Assembly (NCBI RefSeq): GCF_001425625.1
Contig: NZ_LMCP01000046.1
Coordinates: 24,197-88,196, forward strand
Source of the DNA: Mesorhizobium sp. Root102
GTDB taxonomy: Bacteria > Pseudomonadota > Alphaproteobacteria > Rhizobiales > Rhizobiaceae
DNA: 64,000 nt
Direction: 5' to 3'
Of this stretch, positions 58,242 to 64,000 are shown one piece after another. Position 1 is the first letter of the stretch. Each line of letters opens with the position of its first letter. The notes beneath the pieces are model-generated. The model saw only the letters and a list, made by a program, of their open reading frames with translations, did not search any database and was not told the origin of the DNA. A program made the position numbers and the translations under genes.

Positions 58242-58657
58242 GATGCGACCTCAAGTCCCTTGGCGTAGCGCGCCAGCCGCTCATTGAGCGTGCCGGTGTG
58301 CAGTTCGAACATGTGGTTGTCGTCGTCGTAGAAATAGATCGAGCGGCCTTCGCCCTCGACGCGTGGGCGCGGCGGGCGCATGTCGAGCCCAAGCTTGCCG
58401 ACGCGCTCGGCGTAGCGGTCGAAATCGACGTCATCGATCTTGAAGGCGATGTGGTTGTAGCTGCGCTCCGGCAAGGGCTCGCCCTCCATGATGGCGATCC
58501 AGATGTCGCCGATCAGGAAGAATTTTTCGCGCGACAGCGAGAACTGCTTGGCGTCGCTGGCATAGACTTCGCGCGCGTCGAATACGCCCTCGAGGATTTC
58601 GGTCATCCGGTCGAGGTCGCGGACGATGAAAGTCATGTGGGACAGGCCTTCGATCAT
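58238..58657 (-). CDS. fosX: Fosfomycin-resistance-type epoxide hydrolase FosX
   Basis: A 139-residue glyoxalase-fold (VOC) enzyme of the FosX type, which adds water to the epoxide of fosfomycin. The Mn ligands H7, H69 and E118 and the general base E44 are all at the positions known from Listeria FosX. Known knowledge: M. loti FosX is encoded among phosphonate genes and has weak fosfomycin activity. It sits between phnI and phnJ with 4-base overlaps, so its native role is likely in phosphonate breakdown, for example opening an epoxyphosphonate. Confidence 0.88.
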   Translation of the reverse strand: MIEGLSHMTFIVRDLDRMTEILEGVFDAREVYASDAKQFSLSREKFFLIGDIWIAIMEGEPLPERSYNHIAFKIDDVDFDRYAERVGKLGLDMRPPRPRVEGEGRSIYFYDDDNHMFELHTGTLNERLARYAKGLEVAS

Positions 58658-59766
58658 TCTGCGGCCTCCTGCTTCTCTTCGACCTTCGCGGGGTTTTCGC
58701 GCGCGTCGTATTCGGCGCGCATGCGGCGCACGAGATCGAGTTCGGCCTGGAAGTCGACATAATGCGGCAGCTTCAAATGCTCGACAAAGCCGGTCGCCTG
58801 GACGTTGTCGGAATGCGAGATGACGAACTCCTCGTCCTGGGCAGCGGCGACGACATCCTCACCGAGCTCGGAGGCGCGCAGCGCCCGGTCGCATAGCGCC
58901 ATCGCCATCGCCTTGCGCTCGCTTTGGCCGAAGACGAGCCCGTAGCCGCGGGTGAATTGCGGCGGCGCCTTGACCGATCCTTTGAACTGGTTGACCATCT
59001 GGCATTCGGTAACGCGGACAGTACCGAGCGGCACAGCGAAGGGCAGTTCCGGTACGTCGAGTTCGAGCTCGACCTCGCCGACGCGGATCTCGCCGACGAA
59101 GGGATGGTTGCGGGCATAGCCACGCTGCGTGGAATAACCGAGCCCCAGCAGGAAACCCTCGTCGCCGCGCGACAGCGCCTGCAGGCGGATGTCGCGCGCC
59201 ATCGGGAACTCCAGCGGTTCGCGGGTGATGTCGCCGGGGACATGGTCTTGCGGCATGTCGCCGTCCGGCTCGATCAAGCCTTCGCGGGCGAGGATCGCCG
59301 AAACGCGCGGCATGGCTTGCGCCTCCGTCTCGCGCTGCAACGGCTCGGCAACATCGCCGCCGGCGGCAAGCTCGGGATCGAGCAGCCGGTGGGTGTAGTC
59401 GAAGGTGGGCCCGAGCAACTGGCCGCCGGGCAGGTCCTTGTAGGTCGCCGAGACGCGCCGCTCGACCAGCATGTTGGCGGTATCGATCGGCTTGGTGTAG
59501 CCGAAGCGCGGCAGCGTCGTGCGATAGGCGCGGACCAGGAAGATCGCCTCGATCATGTCGCCGCGCGCCTGGGCGATTGCCAAGGCAGCCAGCTCACGGT
59601 CGTAGAGCGAGCCTTCGCTCATCACCCGGTCGACGCCGAGCGCCAGCTGCTCGATGATCTGGTCGAGGCGAAGGGCCGGCACCGAACGGTCGCCGCGCCG
59701 GCGGTCGGCAAGCAGGCTGTGGGCATTGGCAATGGCCGCTTCGCCACCTTTTACCGCAACATACAT
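58654..59766 (-). CDS. phnI: C-P lyase core subunit PhnI
   Basis: A 370-residue PhnI. It begins MYVAVKGGEAAIANAHSLL, the family N-terminus, and carries the conserved LLDPELAAGGD and QLLGPTFDYTHRLL segments. PhnI is the nucleosidase-like subunit that couples the phosphonate to ribose with PhnG, PhnH and PhnL. The ATG at 59766 follows phnH by a single base. It overlaps fosX by 4 bases. Confidence 0.93.
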   Translation of the reverse strand: MYVAVKGGEAAIANAHSLLADRRRGDRSVPALRLDQIIEQLALGVDRVMSEGSLYDRELAALAIAQARGDMIEAIFLVRAYRTTLPRFGYTKPIDTANMLVERRVSATYKDLPGGQLLGPTFDYTHRLLDPELAAGGDVAEPLQRETEAQAMPRVSAILAREGLIEPDGDMPQDHVPGDITREPLEFPMARDIRLQALSRGDEGFLLGLGYSTQRGYARNHPFVGEIRVGEVELELDVPELPFAVPLGTVRVTECQMVNQFKGSVKAPPQFTRGYGLVFGQSERKAMAMALCDRALRASELGEDVVAAAQDEEFVISHSDNVQATGFVEHLKLPHYVDFQAELDLVRRMRAEYDARENPAKVEEKQEAAE

Positions 59767-59767
59767 C

Positions 59768-60379
59768 TTACGCCTCCATCGTCTTGATGCGAGTCGTGCG
59801 CGGCAAGCAAGCAATGCCATCAGCGGTGGCGAGGATGATGTCGACGCCGCGCGGAAAGCGCTTGATATTCTGCTTCCACTGCTCGACGAAATGGCGCGGC
59901 ATCTGCGCCGGCGCAATCGTGGCGCTGGTTTCGATGCCGGGACCTTCGAGCAACAGCGGCGTGCCGGAGACGAGATCGCTGACCTGCAGGATCAGCGTGG
60001 TCGAGCGGTCGGGGTAGTCCTGCGTGCCCTGTGAAAAGCCGTCCAACGACATCATCTCGGCCGGCGTGGCGATCAGAGCGAAATGCGCATCGGCTGGCGT
60101 GTTGGCCAATGGCGCGCCGGTGTGGAAACCAAGCCAGGATTTGATGGCAGTGGAAGCCTGCAAAGCAGGGTCGAGCCACAGCGGTGTGTCGTTGTCGCAA
60201 AGCGCCAGCGCGATGGCGCAGGCGCTTGCCGAGAGCGGCGCCGGCGGGCGGGCGAGGGCCGGCAGCGGCTGTACGCTGCCTGGCCGCGCCATCGCGTCCA
60301 TGACCGCCCGGAACACGGTCTGGGCATTGAAGACCGGATCGGCGAAACCGCCTTCGATCGATTGCGCCGCAATGTCCAT
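59768..60379 (-). CDS. phnH: C-P lyase core subunit PhnH
   Basis: A 203-residue PhnH, a structural core subunit of C-P lyase. Conserved start (FADPVFNAQTVFRAVMDAMARPGS) and IETSATIAPAQMPRHFVEQW near the middle fit the family. It overlaps phnG by one base (TGATG) and precedes phnI by one base, so the three are translated together. Confidence 0.93.
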   Translation of the reverse strand: MDIAAQSIEGGFADPVFNAQTVFRAVMDAMARPGSVQPLPALARPPAPLSASACAIALALCDNDTPLWLDPALQASTAIKSWLGFHTGAPLANTPADAHFALIATPAEMMSLDGFSQGTQDYPDRSTTLILQVSDLVSGTPLLLEGPGIETSATIAPAQMPRHFVEQWKQNIKRFPRGVDIILATADGIACLPRTTRIKTMEA

Positions 60380-60840
60380 CAGTCTTCTCCGCGAACCATG
60401 GTGAAGAAATCCACCTTCGTTGCCGCCGTCTCGGCGCGGCGTTTTTCATGTGTCGCGGTCAGAGCCGACCGCAGGGGCGCTATCAGCCCGGTCTCGACTT
60501 TGGCGCGGTGGCCAGGGTCCTGCCACAGTGCGTCGGCGATGGCCGCCAGCTTCGCCTTCTGCTTGTCCCGGCCAAGGGCATAGCAATGGCCGACCTGTCC
60601 GGACGGCAGGCGGACCGTGGCGCGGGTGACGGTCGCCTCGCCGACATTGAAGGGCGCGCCGCCACCGCCGATGCGGCCGCGCAAGGTGACCAAGCCTGTC
60701 TCGGGGCCGCGCAGCAGTTCAGCGTCCGAAGGCAATCCGGCCTCGTTCCAGAACCGCACGATGTCGTCGCCGCTGGATTGCGCCAGCGTCGCCATGGCGG
60801 CCTTGCGTTCGACCTGGTCGCGGGCTTCCTGTCCTCGCAT
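60379..60840 (-). CDS. phnG: C-P lyase core subunit PhnG
   Basis: A 153-residue PhnG, the smallest core subunit. Family pieces include RGRIGGGGAPFNVGEATVTRATVRL and VGHCYALGRDKQKAKLAAIADAL. I chose the ATG at 60840; a TTG at 60846 is possible. It is the first gene of the C-P lyase operon and is preceded by the PhnF-type operator at 60865-60884. Confidence 0.93.
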   Translation of the reverse strand: MRGQEARDQVERKAAMATLAQSSGDDIVRFWNEAGLPSDAELLRGPETGLVTLRGRIGGGGAPFNVGEATVTRATVRLPSGQVGHCYALGRDKQKAKLAAIADALWQDPGHRAKVETGLIAPLRSALTATHEKRRAETAATKVDFFTMVRGED

Positions 60841-60864
60841 GAGCAATAATCCTTGTGGCTAAAT

Positions 60865-60884
60865 TTGTCTATTGATATAGACAA
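60865..60884. promoter_or_regulatory. PhnF-type operator between phnG and phnF
   Basis: TTGTCTAT and ATAGACAA are perfect inverted 8-bp arms around TGAT. It lies in the divergent region, 25 bases from the phnG start. HutC-branch GntR regulators such as PhnF bind inverted repeats of the TGTATAGACA kind, so this is the best candidate site for repression of both promoters. Confidence 0.65.
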
Positions 60885-60930
60885 TTATACAAATTATACC
60901 TATTATCTAGCGCGTGTCCATGACGGGTGG

Positions 60931-61722
60931 ATGACGGTAGAAGACCGCGCGCTAGAAGGCTGGGGGCAATCAATGGTCGGGCGGCTGGCAGCGGACAGCA
61001 TCGAGCGGCGCAGCGGCGTTTCGCTGTGGCGGCAGATCGCCGACAAGATCCTGCATGCGATCGCCATCGGCGATTTCGCCGAAAATGCCCCGCTGCCGCC
61101 TGAGGTGGCACTGGCTGAGCGGTATGGCGTCAATCGCCACACGGTGCGCAGCGCCATAGCAGCGCTTGTGCAGGAAGGCGTGCTGCGGGCCGAGCAGGGA
61201 CGCGGGACTTTCGTGCTGTCGCGCAAAAGGCTGTCCTATCCGATCGGCGCGCGCACACGCTTTTCGACAGGCCTGCAAGGGCAGACGACGGAAAGGCACA
61301 TCGTCCTGCTCGCCTCGTCGGTCGAGCCGGCCAGCCAGCGCGTCGCCGAGGGCCTTGGCCTTGCCAGGGGGGCTGAGGTGATCCGTCTGGAAACACGTGG
61401 CGAAGCCGATGGACGGCCGGTGTCGCGCGCTGCCGGCTGGTTCGATGCCAGGCGCTTTGCCGGTATCGATGCCGCGATGGCTGAGACCGGCTCGATCACC
61501 GCGTCGCTGGCGCGGTTCGGCATAGACGACTATCTCAGGCAATCGACCGTGCTGTCGGCGCGCCATGCCGATGCGGCCGACCTTGCCGATCTCGATCTGC
61601 AGCCGGGCGCCATCGTGCTGGTCACCGTCGCCGTCAACGTCACGCCGGACGGCCAGCCGATCCAGTTTTCCGAGTCGCGCTTCCCAGCCGAGCGGGTGGA
61701 ACTCAAATTGTCGGCGCTGTAG
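60931..61722 (+). CDS. phnF: GntR/HutC-type phosphonate regulator PhnF
   Basis: A 263-residue GntR regulator of the HutC/PhnF branch. The HTH is at about 42-85 (PLPPEVALAERYGVNRHTVRSAIAALVQEGVLR), and the UTRA ligand domain follows. I chose the ATG at 60931; an in-frame start at 60853 would lie upstream of the operator and an ATG at 60973 is another candidate. It is divergent from the C-P lyase operon that it likely represses. Confidence 0.85.
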   Translation: MTVEDRALEGWGQSMVGRLAADSIERRSGVSLWRQIADKILHAIAIGDFAENAPLPPEVALAERYGVNRHTVRSAIAALVQEGVLRAEQGRGTFVLSRKRLSYPIGARTRFSTGLQGQTTERHIVLLASSVEPASQRVAEGLGLARGAEVIRLETRGEADGRPVSRAAGWFDARRFAGIDAAMAETGSITASLARFGIDDYLRQSTVLSARHADAADLADLDLQPGAIVLVTVAVNVTPDGQPIQFSESRFPAERVELKLSAL

Positions 61723-61876
61723 GGAGTGCCGGCCTTGTACGAGACCGTGATTATCTGACCCACGCTGATATCAGACCAACTCGGTCGCGCTCACTTGTCA
61801 GCGTCTTGGCGTTTGAGGGCCGCCTTCGACCTGCGCGGGGCGTCGTCAATTCGGGCCGGGTTCACCGCCTGCCATG

Positions 61877-62896
61877 TTATGACCCCACCTCGATCACAGC
61901 CTTGATCAGGCCGGATTTCTCATGCGCCCAGTGAGCGAGATCGCGCGGCGTGTCGGAGAGCGTGGTGCGGTGGGTGACGAGCTTGGCCATCGGCACGGCG
62001 CCGTTGCGGATCGAGGCGGCGACATGGTCGAAGTCGGCGCGTAGCGCGTTGCGGCTGCCGATCAATGTCATCTCGCGCTTGTGGAATTCCGGATCGGAAA
62101 AGCTGATGTCGTCCTTGACGACGCTGACCAGCACCAGTGTCCCGCCATGCGCGACATGGGCGAAGGCCGACTGCACCGACTGGGTGTTGCCGGTGGCGTC
62201 GAAGACCACATCGAAGCCTTCGCCTGATGTCGCCTCCCTGACCAGATCGGGTGCTGAGCCGCGTGAGCCGTCGAGGGTCTGGAAACCAAGCGCATTCGCG
62301 GCGAAGGCGAGCCTTTCGCTGCTCATGTCGAGCAGCATCACGTCGAGCCCGGCGATGCGGGCGAAGATGGCGGTGCCAAGCCCGATGGGGCCGGCACCGA
62401 TGACCAGGGTGCGGGCGCGGGGATCGGCGCGGGCACGCCGCACGGCATGCGCGCCGATGGCCAGGAATTCGACGGCAGCGGCGTCGGCCAGCGACAGGCC
62501 GTTTGCCGGATAGAGATTTTGCGCCGGCACCAGGATGCGTTCGCACATGGCGCCGTCGCGATGCACGCCGAGCACCTCGATCCTGACGCAGCAATTCGGC
62601 TTGCCGTGCCGGCAGGCGACGCACTTGCCGCAGGAAAGATAGGGGTTGATGACGACCGGCTCGCCAACGGCCAGATCGACGCCTTCGCCGGTCTCGATGA
62701 TCGTTCCAGACACCTCATGGCCCATGATGCGGGGATAGGCGAGGAACGGGTGCTTGCCCTCGAAAATGTGGTAGTCGGTGCCGCAGATGCCGACATGGCT
62801 GACCGCCACCAGCGCCCAGCCGGGAGGCGGTGAGTCCGGTGCGGGACGGTCTTCCAGGACAAGGTCGCCGGGCGAACGGCAGACAACGGCTTTCAT
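61877..62896 (-). CDS. Zinc-dependent alcohol/sugar dehydrogenase
   Basis: A 339-residue medium-chain dehydrogenase. Catalytic zinc residues are C38, H60 and E61 (GICGTDYH; MGHE), and structural zinc cysteines are C89, C92, C95 and C103 (CGKCVACRHGKPNCC). The NAD motif is VIGAGPIGLG. The family covers sorbitol, L-idonate and threonine dehydrogenases. It lies downstream of a sugar ABC importer on the same strand, so a polyol or sugar-acid substrate is likely. The gap 61723-61876 contains no gene. Confidence 0.88.
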   Translation of the reverse strand: MKAVVCRSPGDLVLEDRPAPDSPPPGWALVAVSHVGICGTDYHIFEGKHPFLAYPRIMGHEVSGTIIETGEGVDLAVGEPVVINPYLSCGKCVACRHGKPNCCVRIEVLGVHRDGAMCERILVPAQNLYPANGLSLADAAAVEFLAIGAHAVRRARADPRARTLVIGAGPIGLGTAIFARIAGLDVMLLDMSSERLAFAANALGFQTLDGSRGSAPDLVREATSGEGFDVVFDATGNTQSVQSAFAHVAHGGTLVLVSVVKDDISFSDPEFHKREMTLIGSRNALRADFDHVAASIRNGAVPMAKLVTHRTTLSDTPRDLAHWAHEKSGLIKAVIEVGS

Positions 62897-62970
62897 GCTT
62901 CAATCCAGTCTGTAGTGAAAATCGCCGGCCCGGCAGTCATGTCGGGCCGGCGATTGATTGCGGGGTTGGC

Positions 62971-63936
62971 TCACTTGCCGCGGCGGCGCAGGCCATCGAA
63001 ATAGACAATGATGATGATCAGCGCGCCGGTGATGATGCGCTGCCAGAACGAGTTGACGTTGAGCAGGTTGGCGCCGTTGTTGATGGTGGCCAGGATGAAG
63101 GCGCCAAGCAGCGGTCCGTGCACCGAGCCGACGGCGCCGAACAGCGAGGTGCCGCCGATGACCGACGAGGCGATCGCCTGCAGTTCCCAGCCCTCGGCCT
63201 GGGTCGGATTGCCGATGCCGATGCGGGCGGCCAGCAGCACGCCGACGAAGGCCGCGCACAGGCCCGACAGCGTGTAGGCCATGTAGATGGTGCGCTGGAC
63301 GTTGACGCCGGACAGGCGCGAGGCCTCGGCGTTGGAGCCGACCGAAAACAGATACCGGCCCCAACGGCTATGATGCAAGAAGACGTAGGCCGGAATGCCG
63401 ACCAGGATCACCATCCAGAACAGGTTGGGGATGCCGATAAAGGAATTGCGCGAGAACGCGGTGAAGGTGTCGCTGTTGATGTTGATCGAATTGCCGTTGG
63501 TGATCAAAAGGCCGATGCCGCGCAACGAGGTCAGCGTCGCCAGTGTGATGATGAAGGGAGGCAGGCCCATCTTGACGATGCCGAAGCCGTGGAACATGCC
63601 GATGGCAACTCCAACCAGCAGCGTCACCAGTATGGCGAGCCAGATGGGGAAGCCGGCATTGATCATCATGGCGACGACGACGGTGGCGAAGCCGACCACT
63701 GCGCCGACCGAGAGGTCGATGCCGCCGGTGATGATGACGAAGGTCTGACCGACCGCCATGATGGCGATCATCGAGCCCTGGCGCAAAAGATTGGCGATGT
63801 TGTTGCCCGAGGCGAAGCTTGTTGTGGCCAGGGAAAGCACGATCCACAGCAGCACCAGCAGCGCCAAAAGCGTCAGCCCAAACAGGACGTTGTAGTTGCG
63901 CTTCGGTTTTTCGACAGCAATCGCCTCGGTGCTCAT
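62971..63936 (-). CDS. Sugar ABC transporter permease (RbsC-like)
   Basis: A 321-residue permease of the ribose/xylose type. Conserved RbsC stretches are MAVGQTFVIITGGIDLSVGAVVGFA and GGTSLFGAVGSVHGPLLGAFI. Its start overlaps the stop of the ATPase gene upstream (ATATGA). The zinc dehydrogenase follows by 74 bases. Together they would import a sugar or polyol and oxidise it. Confidence 0.9.
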   Translation of the reverse strand: MSTEAIAVEKPKRNYNVLFGLTLLALLVLLWIVLSLATTSFASGNNIANLLRQGSMIAIMAVGQTFVIITGGIDLSVGAVVGFATVVVAMMINAGFPIWLAILVTLLVGVAIGMFHGFGIVKMGLPPFIITLATLTSLRGIGLLITNGNSININSDTFTAFSRNSFIGIPNLFWMVILVGIPAYVFLHHSRWGRYLFSVGSNAEASRLSGVNVQRTIYMAYTLSGLCAAFVGVLLAARIGIGNPTQAEGWELQAIASSVIGGTSLFGAVGSVHGPLLGAFILATINNGANLLNVNSFWQRIITGALIIIIVYFDGLRRRGK

Positions 63937-64000
63937 ATCTGTCCTCCCAGCCTTTCTTGTTTCTCGGCTAGCGCCTGCGTGAGAATGTCCTCGTGGCTGG
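63933..64000 (-). CDS. Sugar ABC transporter ATPase, C-terminal end (partial)
   Basis: The minus strand ends an open frame (SHEDILTQALAEKQERLGGQ then I and a stop) that overlaps the permease start. This is the usual C-terminus of an RbsA-type ATPase. The gene continues beyond the window. Confidence 0.7.
   Translation of the reverse strand, partial: SHEDILTQALAEKQERLGGQI

Noticed and set aside
1..64000. CRISPR arrays, tRNA or rRNA genes, complete insertion sequences, prophage
   Set aside because: No regularly spaced repeats, no cloverleaf or rRNA signature and no transposase gene were seen in any region; only the recombinase fragment at 6.5 kb points to a mobile element.

Overview
The window looks like chromosome of a Mesorhizobium-type alphaproteobacterium (Hyphomicrobiales). 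This is inferred from the high GC content, the density of sugar, peptide and phosphonate ABC transporters with LysR/GntR/DeoR/SorC regulators, the palindromic intergenic repeats of rhizobial type, and a C-P lyase operon carrying a FosX gene, an arrangement known from Mesorhizobium loti. No rRNA, tRNA, CRISPR array or intact mobile element was seen. Start codons were set from Shine-Dalgarno (SD) sequences and family start patterns, and all family calls are from reading the sequence.

Layout. (1) 1-6.3 kb: a type II NADH dehydrogenase-like flavoprotein, two peroxiredoxin-like genes, two LysR regulators and an MFS exporter, with a flavoprotein remnant at 1404-1523. (2) 6.3-7.0 kb: a scar with a serine-recombinase fragment, then a near-perfect palindrome and a promoter. 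(3) 7.0-18.4 kb: a polyol or rare-sugar catabolic operon with an RbsBAC-type importer, SorC regulator, aldo/keto reductase, GlpD-type dehydrogenase, DhnA-type aldolase, FGGY kinase and GMC oxidoreductase. (4) 18.4-19.4 kb: a LysR tail remnant and a twice-frameshifted pseudogene, then a DeoR regulator. (5) 20.2-25.9 kb: a peptide ABC importer with a hydrolase of the aminothiazoline-carboxylate type. (6) 26.2-30.9 kb: an M24 metallopeptidase, a cupin, a split Tm-1-like pair (TIM barrel plus UPF0261) and a TetR regulator. (7) 31.2-37.0 kb: a sugar or polyol ABC importer with two different ATPases and a small membrane protein.

(8) 37.2-41.7 kb: AraC/MFS divergent pair, GFA protein, amidase and a small secreted protein. 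(9) 41.8-49.5 kb: sugar-acid and ketose metabolism, with a hydroxyacid dehydrogenase, FadR-type GntR regulator, enolase-superfamily dehydratase, three TIM-barrel isomerases or epimerases and a Gfo/Idh/MocA oxidoreductase. (10) 49.5-61.7 kb: phosphonate uptake (phnC-D-E-E) and C-P lyase (phnG-H-I-fosX-J-K-L plus an acetyltransferase), with phnF divergent. (11) 61.9-64 kb: a zinc alcohol dehydrogenase and part of another RbsC/RbsA-type transporter.

The most notable unifying signal is a palindromic operator, TGGTnnnACCA, typical of the FadR branch of GntR regulators. It occurs in pairs in three separate promoter regions (about 26.1, 30.9-31.1 and 45.7-45.9 kb). A FadR-type regulator is encoded at 42758-43480, so these loci may form one regulon for import and breakdown of a plant-derived compound.
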